Numbered from the stretch's first letter, positions 43,317 to 53,371 are shown. The stretch is DNA of 64,000 nt from UBA937 sp031549725 (GCA_031549725.1 JAVBPH010000056.1:1-64000); one strand, 5' to 3'. Translations and numbers: made by a program. The notes: generated from the sequence alone by a model not told the origin.

Positions 43317-44514
43317 TGATAAGCTGGCGTTTAAAAAGCTCGCTGATACATAACAGGGCGGCTCCGGTGGCGGAACTATCCTCTTTAAGCTTGGAAAATT
43401 CTATAGCAAAGGTTGCATCCACCCAGGGAGCAGCCTCCCGGAGGGTGGCCTTGCGGATATAATCAAGATATGTGGGCCCAAGAACGGTTAACCGCCCGGC
43501 AATCATTAGCATCCCCGGATCAACAAAGATAACTAGTTTTCCTATCAAACTGCCAAGGGTTGTCCCGGCATCCATAATAACCCTTAGGGCGAGCCGGTCC
43601 CCCTTATCAGCAGCAGATTTGATATCATTAATAGTGATTTTATTCTGCTGCCGGAATATTTCCGCCAGAACCGATTCCGGATGCTGTTCTGCCAGCTGTT
43701 CCGCTTTTTTTTCCACCGCGGGAACGCTGGCAATAGCCTCTATACAGCCGGTTTTTCCGCAGGAACATAGAGTTTCGTTGTCCACAGAGATATGCCCGAT
43801 GTTCCCGCCGCCGCCCTTTTCCCCGCGGTAGATATTCCCGTCAATGATAATTCCCGCACCAATACCGGTTCCTACTTTAACGCACATCAGTGTTTTTAAA
43901 TTCCGGCCCTTCAATTCCGCATATTCCCCCAGGGCAAGGGTATTTACCTCATTATCAATAAAAACATGACACTGGTACCGGTCATGCAGGTATTTCTTTA
44001 CCGGAAAAAGATGCCATCCCGGCATAAAAGCCGGATGAAAGGCCACCCCATCTTCATATTGTACCGGGGAAGGTAATCCCATCCCGATTCCCAAAAGGGG
44101 CATGGGGTTTTCCTGGTGTTTTTTCAGCAGTTCGTCGGTGCTGGAACAGATAAGTTCCAGCACCGGTTCGGGACCGCGCATGAGATCCACCGGAATACGA
44201 ACCGATTCGATCATGGTCCCCTCAATGTCAAACAAGGCTATTCTGCAGCTTGATCCCCCCAACCCTAAGCCGAGGATATACCCCAATTTCCTGTTGAGCC
44301 GGAATTCGATATTTTTTCTTTTATTAGTGGTACTGGAGGAATCACTGATAATAAATCCAGTGGAAACCAGTTTATCACAATTAATGGAAACCGTGGAACG
44401 GGAATACCCGCTGAGATCGCTCAACCGCACCTGGGAAATAGAACCGTGTTCTTTAATCAAGGAAAGCAGGGAGAAAACCGCCAGATCCGAATTTTTTTCC
44501 TGTTCAACTTTCAT
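43297..44514 (-). CDS. ROK-family transcriptional repressor
   Basis: This protein of about 405 residues has an N-terminal winged helix (LIKEHGSISQVRLSDLSGYS) and a C-terminal ROK kinase-like domain. The latter carries the GLGLGGSSCRIALFDIEG nucleotide-binding strand, KVGTGIGAGIIIDG and the zinc motif CSCGKTGCIE. NagC/XylR-type proteins bind a sugar and release DNA. The ATG at 44514 has GGAG at good distance and is preferred to 44538. It lies upstream of the importer genes on the same strand and likely controls them. Confidence 0.9.
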   Translation of the reverse strand: MKVEQEKNSDLAVFSLLSLIKEHGSISQVRLSDLSGYSRSTVSINCDKLVSTGFIISDSSSTTNKRKNIEFRLNRKLGYILGLGLGGSSCRIALFDIEGTMIESVRIPVDLMRGPEPVLELICSSTDELLKKHQENPMPLLGIGMGLPSPVQYEDGVAFHPAFMPGWHLFPVKKYLHDRYQCHVFIDNEVNTLALGEYAELKGRNLKTLMCVKVGTGIGAGIIIDGNIYRGEKGGGGNIGHISVDNETLCSCGKTGCIEAIASVPAVEKKAEQLAEQHPESVLAEIFRQQNKITINDIKSAADKGDRLALRVIMDAGTTLGSLIGKLVIFVDPGMLMIAGRLTVLGPTYLDYIRKATLREAAPWVDATFAIEFSKLKEDSSATGAALLCISELFKRQLITKIAGQ

Positions 44515-44822
44515 AGGACACTCCATTCCGTAAAACAAATAATTAGAAAATTGTTTAGTATTTTGATAATATTTTTTTAATTATAAACTATATTATTCGA
44601 TTTGTAAATATTTGAGCAGTCGGTATTTGGCTGCTATTTTACTTACTTTCTTTCACACCAACTATAAGGAGAAAAAATAATGTATTTCAATAAAAGTTTT
44701 ATCGGTTTCATTACTTTCCTGTTTACATATGGTCTTTTTCTGCACGATACTTTTATTGTCTGCCCGGGCCTCTTTGGAAGACACACATATTTAACTTTAT
44801 ACAACCCGGTTTGAGCGGTCAT
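44515..44822. other. ROK promoter region and gene-free stretch
   Basis: AAACAA..TTGTTT (about 44530-44553) and ATATTATTCGA (44590-44600) are likely regulatory. Beyond 44620 no gene is supported; a 78-codon minus-strand frame has no family resemblance. Confidence 0.4.
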
Positions 44823-44857
44823 AAAAAAGCTATGTTCAGAATAACTGAACATAGCTT
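44823..44857 (-). terminator. Terminator of asnA
   Basis: Perfect 13-bp stem AAGCTATGTTCAG with CTGAACATAGCTT, loop of five, followed on the minus strand by a T-run. It is 108 bases past asnA; the short stretch between is AT-rich. Confidence 0.88.
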
Positions 44858-44964
44858 CTACTAAAATATAATATAACATGTTATATCATTTAAAATGTCT
44901 ATTTCTTCATCATTTACATGACAAATGTCATATAAATATTCATATTTTCCTAACCGAAATTTCC

Positions 44965-45996
44965 CTACATCAGGGGAACATTCCGGTTTTTGCATGCCCG
45001 GAGGGTTTCCTCGGGCCAGACCGAAGCCTGAACTTCCCCGATGTGGGCTTTTCTGAGAAAAAACATACAAAGCCTGGACTGGCCAATCCCGCCGCCGATG
45101 GTTTGGGGGAACTCCCCGGCCAGCAGCCGTTTATGCCAGAAAAGATTCTTCCGTTCCTCCATTCCCCGGATTTTCAGCTGTTTCTGGAGACTTTCCCGGT
45201 TAACCCGGATGCCCATGGATGAAAGTTCCAGCGAATCCTGCCGGACCGGGTCCCAAACGATGATATCACCATTAAGGCCCGGAAGGCCGTCCTCGGCAAT
45301 GGTACACCAATCGTCATAGTCCGGAGCCCGGCCCCCGTGGATAGTACCGTCGCTTAATTCGCAGCCAATTCCCGATATAAACAGGGCGCCGTATTCCCTG
45401 GCCAGTTCCTTTTCCCGTTCCACCGGGGTAAGTTTTGGGTACCGTTTCAAAACTTCTTCCGCATGGATATGGAAAATCTTTTCGGGAAGGAGGGGCTGTA
45501 TTTGGGGATACTGCTCGCAGACCACAAACTCGGTCTGTTTCAGGACCTCATAAATCCGGTTAACAATGCTGGTGATAAAAGCCTTTTTCCGGTCCTCTTC
45601 CCGCATGACCAGTTCCCAGTCCCATTGATCTACGTATATTGAATGAATCGCATCAATATCATCATCCGGACGGAGGGCATTCATGTCCGTGTAGAGGCCC
45701 TTCCCGGTGCTGTAACCGTAATTGGCCAGGGCCATCCGCTTCCATTTTGCCAGGGACTGGACCACCTCCATTTCGGCGTCCCCCATCTGTTTAACCGGAA
45801 AATGGACCGGCCGTTCCACACCGTTCAAATCATCATTTATCCCTGATCCCTGGGGGACAAAAAGAGGGCTGGTAACCCGGGAAAGACGAAGTTCCGCAGA
45901 AAGATTCCTTTCAAAAAAATCCTTCACAAATTTGATTGCCTGTTCGGTTTGCCTAAGATCCAGAAGAGGAACATAGTCTGATGGTAGAATTTGCAT
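44965..45996 (-). CDS. asnA: Aspartate-ammonia ligase (asparagine synthetase A)
   Basis: This 343-residue class-II-synthetase-fold enzyme makes asparagine from aspartate, ammonia and ATP. Visible blocks are LSRVTSPLFVPQGSGINDDL, the VERPVHFPVKQMGDAEMEVV stretch, ALRPDDDIDAIHSIYVDQWD and the C-terminal GGGIGQSRLCMFFLRKAHIG. It is of normal length. It follows a truncated aldo/keto reductase gene with only two bases between, and its ribosome site AGGAG lies inside that fragment. Confidence 0.97.
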   Translation of the reverse strand: MQILPSDYVPLLDLRQTEQAIKFVKDFFERNLSAELRLSRVTSPLFVPQGSGINDDLNGVERPVHFPVKQMGDAEMEVVQSLAKWKRMALANYGYSTGKGLYTDMNALRPDDDIDAIHSIYVDQWDWELVMREEDRKKAFITSIVNRIYEVLKQTEFVVCEQYPQIQPLLPEKIFHIHAEEVLKRYPKLTPVEREKELAREYGALFISGIGCELSDGTIHGGRAPDYDDWCTIAEDGLPGLNGDIIVWDPVRQDSLELSSMGIRVNRESLQKQLKIRGMEERKNLFWHKRLLAGEFPQTIGGGIGQSRLCMFFLRKAHIGEVQASVWPEETLRACKNRNVPLM

Positions 45997-45998
45997 AT

Positions 45999-46196
45999 TT
46001 ATACTCCTATGTGTGAGATTTCTTTAAGTCGGTTAAAATTTGGAAGATTATGGCGCCGCATTTCTGCGGTCCCCTCGCCGAAGACGGTCCCACCCGGGGT
46101 TTCAAAATATCCCGGAGCAGCATTAAAATACGCTGTTCCGCCAAATCCTGAAAGAGATGTTTTTTTACCTGTTTTTCCGTAATTCCGGTAAACCAT
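45999..46196 (-). pseudogene. Truncated aldo/keto reductase (N-terminal fragment)
   Basis: The 65-residue open frame begins MVYRNYGKTGKKTSLSGFGG, the standard start of 4Fe-4S-type aldo/keto reductases. It then jumps to YFNAAPGYFETPGGTVFGEG, which matches the FDTAPGY block normally about 30 residues later. The rest of the barrel is absent. It retains a good GGAGG site and ATG and may survive as a translated leader for asnA. Confidence 0.65.
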
Positions 46197-46365
46197 GATT
46201 ATCCTCCGGCTGTTATAGTTTTTATTTTATGACAATTGTTACGGGTGTTTCAATGGAATGAAAAAAAAACCGCGGCTTTTGGGTTTCCGATTCACCTCTG
46301 TGTTCATCATGCTTTTTCAATACTTACCTGATGGTTAAAATCCCTGAAACCAGGTAAAAAGCTTT

Positions 46366-46480
46366 TCTTCATGGGTCCCATCGATGCTTCGAGGGCCTCA
46401 GCACAAGCAGCCTTAGGGACCGGAGACACCCGGTGGTTGAGACTCTCAAAACCACCCGTCACAAAAAGGCTTTTCTTCGT
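46366..46480 (+). repeat. GGTGATT-hairpin repeat, compensated copy
   Basis: The core at 46432-46456 is GGTGGTT-GAGACTCTCAA-AACCACC. Compared with other copies, A to G in one arm is matched by T to C in the other, preserving the stem. The flank GATGCTTCGAGGGC.TCAGCACAAG matches the copy at 53.5 kb. It lies just beyond the recG stop. Confidence 0.75.
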
Positions 46481-46489
46481 TTTATTATA

Positions 46490-48625
46490 TTACAGGGTCA
46501 CGGTGGAAAAAGGCGGGGCTCTCCGCAGGACTTCGTCGATCATCCGGTGTTCGGGCTGCAGAAAGCCCGGGTCGGTTTCCAGGATTCCGAAGGCGTCGGA
46601 ACGGGCCCTGACCAGGGTATCCGCATCCCGGACGGGGTCGGCGATGCCCAGGTTGAGGTATCCCGATTGTTCGATCCCCGCTATCTGGCCGGGGCCCCGG
46701 AGTTTCAGGTCCTCTTCGGCAATGATGAATCCGTCGGAGTTTTCCAGCATTACCAAAAGGCGCTTTTTGCCGTCCTCGGTGAGTTCATCCGAGTATACCA
46801 GGAAGCAGTAGGATTGGTCGGTTCCCCGGCCGACCCGGCCCCGGAGCTGGTGCAGGGCGGAAAGTCCAAACCGTTCCGCATGTTCGATAACCATGCAGCT
46901 GGCATTGGGGACATCCACCCCCACTTCGACCACGCTGGTGGCAACCAGGATTTTTATGGTTCCCCGGCGGAAGGCTTCCATGGTTTTCCGCTTTTCCTCA
47001 TCATCCAGTTTTGAATGGATCAGGGCTGCGGGATAACCGGGAAATACCTCTTTCCCCAGACGTTCCGCCATGGACTGGGCGTCCTTCAGGTCCTTAGTTT
47101 CATCACCTTCGATTAATGGATATACAAAATAGGCCTGTCTGCCCGAGGCGAGTTCTTTTTTGACAAAATCGTATACCCTCTGTTCGCTGCTTTGTTTAGC
47201 CAGATGGGTTTTAATGGTTTTTCTTCCCGGCGGAAGGTCCCGGATAATCGACACATCCAGATCCCCGAATACCGTCAGGGCTAATGTCCTGGGAATGGGG
47301 GTGGCGCTCATCATCAAAAGATGGGGATGATCCCCCTTGGCCATGATGGCTGAACGCTGCACCACCCCGAACCGGTGCTGTTCATCCACCACCACCAGGC
47401 CCAGGTCTTTATACGCCACATCCCTGGAAAAAAGCGCATGGGTTCCTACCACAATATCGATTTCCCCCGCGGCCAGGGCCTTTAAAAGATGGTTCCGCCC
47501 TGCGGCCTTAATGTTTCCCGTAAGAAACGCCGGCCTGATCCCCAGGGGCTCCAGCAGCCGGGCGGCATTTTCCGCATGCTGCCGGGCCAGGAGTTCCGTG
47601 GGAGCCATCACCGCCGCCTGGGCGCCGGAATCCGCTACCCAGAGCGCGGCCAGGAAGGATACCAGGGTTTTCCCGGAGCCCACATCTCCCTGGAGCAGCC
47701 TTGCCATGGGATAGGGCCCGGCCATGTCAAGATTTATTTCTTCCACCGCGGACAACTGGCCTGGGGTAAGTTCAAAGGGGAGCCGTTCTATAAGCCGTTT
47801 TTGCAGGGGTGAAAATTCCCGGGTTCCGGAGATGTTTGCTAGGGATACCTCCCGGTTCTGCCCGGTTCCTGAAATCCTCGATGGGTTCCTCTCCAGGGCG
47901 CGCTTTCCCACCATTATTTCCAGGTAAAAAAGTTCTTCATATATTAAGGTTTTTTTTGCCGATTCCAGTTCAGCCAGGGTTAAAGGAAAATGGATTGCCC
48001 GGACAGCATCTGCCTTGGGCATGAGTTTTTCCCTTTCGCGGATATCCAGGGGAAGTTCATCCTCCAGGTATTTTCCGTATTGGTTCAGGGCGTTCCTGAC
48101 AAGCTTGCGCAGCAGCCCCTGGGTCAGGTTTGCGGTTAAGGAATATACCGGAAGGATCTGTCCGAAATTTCCCTTTTTAATGGTATGCTGGATTAGCTGG
48201 TCTTCACCGTAATCTTCCCCCAATGCTTCAATTTCAAAAGCTGTGGACTGGATTTCCCCGTATTTATAATAGAACTTTCCCCAAAGCTGATAATAATTTC
48301 CTACCTGGAGCTGTTTTTCCAGAAAGGGACGGTTAAAACAAACCAGCACAGCCCGGGCGGTATCATCCTCCACATGAACCTTAAGGGTTCTCATCCTGCC
48401 CGCACCGAACCAGTCATGGGCCAGGACCTTAACCACGGTGCACACCGCTGGGTACCGGCTGAAATCCCTCAGGGGAACCACCAGGCTCCGGTCCTCCCAG
48501 TCCCGGGGATAGCGGCAGAGAAGACCCGCCACGTCATGGACACCAATCCCGGCCAGGGTTTTTACCGCCGCGGGGCCGGCCCCTTTGATTTGATCAATAG
48601 ATGCGGAAAGTTCCCGGAGAAACAC
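46490..48625 (-). CDS. recG: ATP-dependent DNA helicase RecG
   Basis: This 711-residue fork-reversal and Holliday-junction helicase has an N-terminal wedge/OB domain, then helicase motifs I LLQGDVGSGKTLVS, II VVVDEQHRFGV, III MSATPIPRTLALT and VI LRGRVGRGTDQ, and the C-terminal RecG-type segment. Length is normal. It starts seven bases after yggT and follows dnaE-yggT on the same strand. Confidence 0.97.
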   Translation of the reverse strand: MFLRELSASIDQIKGAGPAAVKTLAGIGVHDVAGLLCRYPRDWEDRSLVVPLRDFSRYPAVCTVVKVLAHDWFGAGRMRTLKVHVEDDTARAVLVCFNRPFLEKQLQVGNYYQLWGKFYYKYGEIQSTAFEIEALGEDYGEDQLIQHTIKKGNFGQILPVYSLTANLTQGLLRKLVRNALNQYGKYLEDELPLDIREREKLMPKADAVRAIHFPLTLAELESAKKTLIYEELFYLEIMVGKRALERNPSRISGTGQNREVSLANISGTREFSPLQKRLIERLPFELTPGQLSAVEEINLDMAGPYPMARLLQGDVGSGKTLVSFLAALWVADSGAQAAVMAPTELLARQHAENAARLLEPLGIRPAFLTGNIKAAGRNHLLKALAAGEIDIVVGTHALFSRDVAYKDLGLVVVDEQHRFGVVQRSAIMAKGDHPHLLMMSATPIPRTLALTVFGDLDVSIIRDLPPGRKTIKTHLAKQSSEQRVYDFVKKELASGRQAYFVYPLIEGDETKDLKDAQSMAERLGKEVFPGYPAALIHSKLDDEEKRKTMEAFRRGTIKILVATSVVEVGVDVPNASCMVIEHAERFGLSALHQLRGRVGRGTDQSYCFLVYSDELTEDGKKRLLVMLENSDGFIIAEEDLKLRGPGQIAGIEQSGYLNLGIADPVRDADTLVRARSDAFGILETDPGFLQPEHRMIDEVLRRAPPFSTVTL

Positions 48626-48631
48626 GTGTTT

Positions 48632-49219
48632 TTAGAACGGGAGACTTCGGAAAAGCACATCCAGGAGGAAAACCGCTATTCCCAGGATGATCCAGATAAC
48701 CAAAAGAAAAACTCCGCAGGAAATAATACATTTCCGGGAATCGGTGGTTTGGAATTTGAAGATCCTTCTGTTCAGCCGGTACAGGATGGGCTGAGCCATG
48801 AGGTCGACAATCCGCCAGAACCCGTTGTATACGTCCCGGTTGGTGGAAAACGAGATAAGCTGAAGGATAAGCACCAGGATAAAAAATCCCAGGATAAAAG
48901 AAACAAATGACCAGATGGCGGACAATAATATGGCAAGAATATATCCAATGGTAATGTGCCCAAAACGCCCTATGGCATAAAAAATATTGCTCAGCACCGA
49001 AAGCACCGCCATGGCCACAATGGGGGAAAAATCCAAGGTTGGCGTCTGGAAAGCCCGGAAACGCCTGAACCAGTTTAAGTAGGGATCACAAATGAGACCC
49101 AGGATTTCATATATTCTGCCCTGGTGGGGTCCCTGGATCCAGGATAAAATAACCCGGATCAAAATCAATATTAAATACAGATTGATTAACGAAGCAATAA
49201 AATACATCAACATTCCCAT
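48632..49219 (-). CDS. YggT-family membrane protein
   Basis: This 195-residue protein has two YGGT units: LINLYLILILIRVILSWIQG with PYLNWFRRFR, and FILGFFILVLILQLISFS with a similar tail, giving about four to five membrane segments. YggT proteins are envelope-associated with roles in division and osmotic response in some bacteria. The ATG at 49219 has AAGGAG; the longer open frame reaching 49606 overlaps dnaE and is rejected. Confidence 0.88.
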   Translation of the reverse strand: MGMLMYFIASLINLYLILILIRVILSWIQGPHQGRIYEILGLICDPYLNWFRRFRAFQTPTLDFSPIVAMAVLSVLSNIFYAIGRFGHITIGYILAILLSAIWSFVSFILGFFILVLILQLISFSTNRDVYNGFWRIVDLMAQPILYRLNRRIFKFQTTDSRKCIISCGVFLLVIWIILGIAVFLLDVLFRSLPF

Positions 49220-49265
49220 AAAAACTCCTTTTATAAATCGGGGAACAGGATCCCGCGGGAAAGTG

Positions 49266-52200
49266 CTATTCCCGCCAAACCTCGGACACCCCGGTGCAGG
49301 CCCCAATGGTCTCCAGGGTTCCCTGGTCAGCTCCGGAACTGATCTGGGTGGCGGTCCGGATAATGCCTTCCCCGGATGAGGTCGGCACATGGATAAATAC
49401 CGCACAGGATCCGGAAATGTCACCCAGGCAATCCCTAAGGGGATACAGATTTTCCTCCCTGGCGGAGGTCCCCGGATCGAGCCTGATATGGACCTCCCGC
49501 CAGGACCGTTCGGAAATTTCCCCCATATCCAGGAGGGAATCCACCAGGAAGCTTGGCCTGTCCCGGGACATGTCCAGTTTTCCCTTGAGGACCACAATCT
49601 CATCAACCTTTAACCTGTCCCGGTACTGTTCCCAGGTTTTGGTAAAAAAGGTCAAATCCATATCACCGTTAAAATCCCCCAGGGAACCAAAGCCCATCCA
49701 TTTCCCGGTTTTGGTCTGGTAAGGCCGCAGGGATTTTATCATTCCCACCAGGATATATTCCCGGTCCGGGGTGGACCGTTCGGGATGGGCCAAATCCAGG
49801 GTCGAAGCCCTTTCCCAGATTTTTTTGTAGTCATCCATGGGGTGGCCTGAAAAATAAAATCCGATCAGTTCCTTTTCTACCTGAAGCTGTTCATTTTTAT
49901 TCCAGTCGGGAAAATCCTCAAACACAAAATCGGGATATTCCTTTTCACCGGATTCCTCAAACAGGCTGGTCTGGCCAAACCGCTTATCATCCTTTTTACT
50001 TTGGGCATAATCCACTGCCCGTTCAAAATTTCCTATCAGCTTGGCCCGGCTTATCCCGAAACTGTCGAACGCCCCGGTTTTGATGAGCAGCTCTATCACT
50101 TTTTTTCCCACGGTTTTTATATCCACCCGCTCCAGGAAATCCATAAAATCCCTGTAGGGAGTTTCTTTTCTGCCGTTAACAATTTCCTCGGCGGAAGCAT
50201 CACCCAGACCTTTAATTCCCAGGAAACCGTAGGTGATCCGTCCGTCCACTACGGAAAAATATGTATCCGAACGGTTTATATCAGGAGGATCGATGGGAAT
50301 GCCCATTTTACGGGCTTCATCGATATAGCCGGGGAGTTTATCCGTGCTGGTGATTTCATTGGTCAGGTTGGCCGCCATAAATTCCGCGGGGAAATTGGCC
50401 TTGAGGTAGGCGGTCTGATACGCTACCAGGGAATATGCCGCAGCGTGGCTTTTATTAAACCCATAACCGGCAAAGGGGATCAGGATTTCAAAAATCCGGT
50501 CCGCATCGGACTCCTTGAAATTATTCTTCTTTGCCCCTTCGATAAACCGGGCCTTTTCCTTCACCATGACTTCGGTTTTCTTTTTTCCCATGGCCCGGCG
50601 GAGCAGGTCCGCTTGTCCCAGGCTGTAACCGCCGATGATCTGGGCCACCTGCATAACCTGTTCCTGGTAAACAATAACCCCGTAGGTTTCTTCCAGGATA
50701 TGTTTCAGGCAGGGATCAGGATAGACGATGGGCTGGCGGCCCCACTTGGATTCCACAAACTGGGGAATATACGCCATAGGACCGGGCCGGTAAAGCGCAT
50801 TCAAGGCGATAAGGTCCTCCAGCTTGGTGGGCTTCACCTGTTTGAGGATACTCTGCATTCCCTGGGATTCAAACTGGAACACACAGGTGCTTAAACCCTC
50901 ACCGAGCATTTTATACGTGGCGGAATCCCCCTCGGGAATTTTATCCGAATCAAACCGGGCCAGATCACCGCCTCTCCTGCGGACAAGCTTTTCCGTGTTT
51001 TTGATAAGGGTCAGGGTTTTAAGCCCCAGGAAGTCCATCTTAACCAGACCGCAGTCCTCGATAAGGTCCTTGTTAAACTGGGTGGCTATGATCCCGGTTT
51101 TGGAGTCCCGGAAGAGGGGCACGTAATCGGAAAGTTCGGTTTTACCGATAACGATCCCCGCCGCATGGAGGCTGGAATGGCGGTTCTTATTTTCCAGCCG
51201 CCGGGCAATGGCAAACAATTCCTGGTATTTGGGGTCCTGTTCCAGTTCCCTTAACCGGGGCTCCTGTTCAAAAGCCTTGGCCAGGGTCATTTTGGGATCC
51301 TCCGGGATCAGTTTGGCAATCATGTTTGCTTCGTCCAGACTTATGTCCAGAGCCCGGGCCACATCCTTGATTACCGCCTTTGCCTTGAGGGTTCCAAAGG
51401 TGATGATCTGCCCCACCCGGTCGGTGCCGTATTTTGCCGTTACATAATCTATAACTTCCCCGCGTCTTTCGAAGCAGAAGTCTATATCAAAGTCGGGCAT
51501 GGAAATCCGGTCCGGGTTCAGGAACCGTTCAAACAGGAGGTTGTATTTCAGGGGTTCGATATCCGTAATTCTTAGGGCGTACGCTACAATAGACCCAGCG
51601 CCGGAACCGCGGCCCGGCCCCACGGGAATCCCGTGTTCCTTGGCCCAGTTGATAAAATCCGCCACAATCAGAAAGTACCCGGTGAAACCCATTTCGATAA
51701 TTACGTTAAGTTCATAATCCGCCCGGTCCTGGATATCCTTTCCGTAACCGGGATATCTGAACTTTAACCCTTCATAGGTCAGATGGCGCAGGTATTCCCC
51801 TTCGGAGGAAAAACCCCGGGGAATTTCAAAGTCCGGCAGAAGGGGGCCCGGTTTCGGAATGACCGCATGGCACCGTTCAGCGATACGGACCGTATTTGAA
51901 ATAGCTTCCGGATATTCAGGAAAGAGGGCGGCCATTTCATCCCCGGATTTAATATAAAACTGGTCCGTTTCAAAGCGCATGCGCTTTTCCTCGTTCCGTT
52001 TTTTCCCGGTGGAAATACAGAGAACTATATCCTGGGCCACCGAATCTTTCTGTTCTATATAGTGGCTATCGTTGGTGGCCACCAGGGGAATTCCGGTCCG
52101 CCGGGCGATTTCACCCAAAGCGGTGTTCACCTTTTTCTGGGCCGGGATACCGTGGTCCTGCAGTTCCAGGTAGTAGTTGTCATCTCCGAACAAGTCCCGG

Positions 52201-52688
52201 AACCACCGGGCCCTGGCTTCGGCCTCGGCGGGTTTGCCTTCCATAATGAGGTTGGGAATTTCACCCGCCAGACAGGCGGACAGGCAGATTAACCCCTTAT
52301 GGTATTTTTGCAGAAGCTCCTCATCGATCCGGGGTTTATAATAAAAACCCTCGGTATAGGAAAACGAGGAAAGTTTAACCATATTACGGTAACCCTCTTC
52401 ATTCATCGCAAGAAGTACCAGGTGGAAATACTTATTGCCGTGTTCGGAACCGCTTTTTTCAAACCTGGATCCCCGGGCCATGTAGAATTCACTTCCTATA
52501 ATAGGATGTATCCCCTTTTCCTGGCAGGCATTTTGAAATTCCAGAACACCGAACATGTTTCCATGGTCGGTAATTGCGATGTGTTTCATCCCCAGGGCAA
52601 GGGCTTTTTCGGCCAGGCCCTTAACATCCGCGGCCCCGTCGAGGAGAGAAAAATCACTATGTACATGGAGGTGAACAAAATCAGTCAT
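49266..52688 (-). CDS. dnaE: DNA polymerase III alpha subunit
   Basis: This replicase of about 1140 residues has an N-terminal PHP domain (FVHLHVHSDFSLLDG, KHIAITDHGNMFG) and a C-family polymerase core with PGRGSGAGSIVAYALRITDI and the catalytic pair PDFDIDFCF. The tau-binding and OB domains follow. Start 52688 gives the normal N-terminus but has weak ribosome signal; a TTG at 52751 with AAGGA would add 21 residues. It leads a dnaE-yggT-recG group, an unusual pairing of replication and fork-repair genes. Confidence 0.96.
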   Translation of the reverse strand: MTDFVHLHVHSDFSLLDGAADVKGLAEKALALGMKHIAITDHGNMFGVLEFQNACQEKGIHPIIGSEFYMARGSRFEKSGSEHGNKYFHLVLLAMNEEGYRNMVKLSSFSYTEGFYYKPRIDEELLQKYHKGLICLSACLAGEIPNLIMEGKPAEAEARARWFRDLFGDDNYYLELQDHGIPAQKKVNTALGEIARRTGIPLVATNDSHYIEQKDSVAQDIVLCISTGKKRNEEKRMRFETDQFYIKSGDEMAALFPEYPEAISNTVRIAERCHAVIPKPGPLLPDFEIPRGFSSEGEYLRHLTYEGLKFRYPGYGKDIQDRADYELNVIIEMGFTGYFLIVADFINWAKEHGIPVGPGRGSGAGSIVAYALRITDIEPLKYNLLFERFLNPDRISMPDFDIDFCFERRGEVIDYVTAKYGTDRVGQIITFGTLKAKAVIKDVARALDISLDEANMIAKLIPEDPKMTLAKAFEQEPRLRELEQDPKYQELFAIARRLENKNRHSSLHAAGIVIGKTELSDYVPLFRDSKTGIIATQFNKDLIEDCGLVKMDFLGLKTLTLIKNTEKLVRRRGGDLARFDSDKIPEGDSATYKMLGEGLSTCVFQFESQGMQSILKQVKPTKLEDLIALNALYRPGPMAYIPQFVESKWGRQPIVYPDPCLKHILEETYGVIVYQEQVMQVAQIIGGYSLGQADLLRRAMGKKKTEVMVKEKARFIEGAKKNNFKESDADRIFEILIPFAGYGFNKSHAAAYSLVAYQTAYLKANFPAEFMAANLTNEITSTDKLPGYIDEARKMGIPIDPPDINRSDTYFSVVDGRITYGFLGIKGLGDASAEEIVNGRKETPYRDFMDFLERVDIKTVGKKVIELLIKTGAFDSFGISRAKLIGNFERAVDYAQSKKDDKRFGQTSLFEESGEKEYPDFVFEDFPDWNKNEQLQVEKELIGFYFSGHPMDDYKKIWERASTLDLAHPERSTPDREYILVGMIKSLRPYQTKTGKWMGFGSLGDFNGDMDLTFFTKTWEQYRDRLKVDEIVVLKGKLDMSRDRPSFLVDSLLDMGEISERSWREVHIRLDPGTSAREENLYPLRDCLGDISGSCAVFIHVPTSSGEGIIRTATQISSGADQGTLETIGACTGVSEVWRE

Positions 52689-52830
52689 TTCACGATAATC
52701 ATAGCCTGTTTTTTTCAGGTCTTCAAGGTTTTCAGGACCGGAATAATTCAAATGTCTGTCCTTGAGCTCCTCAGGCCTATCAAAAAGAAGGAAATGGGAT
52801 TACCCTAATACAGGGTATATCTAAGGGAAA

Positions 52831-52856
52831 CTTCTAAAAACTGAAGTTCTTAGAAG
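52831..52856. terminator. A/T-rich hairpin, CTTCTAAAAACT type
   Basis: CTTCTAAAAACTGAAG-TTCTTAGAAG, between the divergent dnaE and DUF6941 genes. Same family as 11757 and 59540. Confidence 0.6.
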
Positions 52857-52984
52857 TTTCCCTGGAGAGAATTTTATTCTTTAGGTTTATGCAAAATACA
52901 TGTATTATGTAGGTAGGGACTGATTATTATTTTCAAAGCCGGATACCTTTGAAAGGGTTTTCCCAAATCAGGATGGGTGCTTAT

Positions 52985-53371
52985 ATGAAAACTGAACTTT
53001 TTACTCTCTGCGATTTTGCCCAGGAAAACGGGGGGAAGCTGACCATTGTAGGCACCTTTGATACCATCATTGCCCGGAATTTTCCCTGTGTTCATCCCCA
53101 GCTTTCCATAGTGATCCGCCTCAGGTTTGATCTTTGGGAATTCGGAAACCACTCGTTCAGGATTGAAACCCGGGATCTGGACGGAGAAATGACCCTGGAA
53201 CCCGTGATAGGCAAAATGGAAGTAAAGGGGGTTGGAAATGCCTCGGCGGTCTCCCATCTGGTATATTCGATAACGAATCTGAAATTCAAGGCCAGCGGGG
53301 TTGTAAATTTTGTGTTATACGTGGATGACAAGGAAACAAAGACCATCCCTCTTTATTTGCGGAAAGGATGA
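52985..53371 (+). CDS. DUF6941-family protein
   Basis: This 128-residue protein is recognised as the DUF6941 type by KTELFTLCDFAQENGGKLTI, VGTFDTIIARNFPCVHPQLS and SGVVNFVLYVDDKETKTIPL. The fold is probably an all-beta sandwich. There is no signal peptide. Function is unknown; no partner gene is adjacent. The ATG at 52985 fits the family N-terminus; an in-frame start 36 bases upstream is less likely. Confidence 0.75.
   Translation: MKTELFTLCDFAQENGGKLTIVGTFDTIIARNFPCVHPQLSIVIRLRFDLWEFGNHSFRIETRDLDGEMTLEPVIGKMEVKGVGNASAVSHLVYSITNLKFKASGVVNFVLYVDDKETKTIPLYLRKG

Noticed and set aside
44643..44879. 78-codon minus-strand frame
   Set aside because: Overlaps the asnA terminator; composition not protein-like.
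49220..49606. N-terminal extension of the YggT frame
   Set aside because: It overlaps dnaE; the ATG at 49219 has a proper AAGGAG.
50001..50894. 297-codon plus-strand frame
   Set aside because: Antisense shadow of dnaE.
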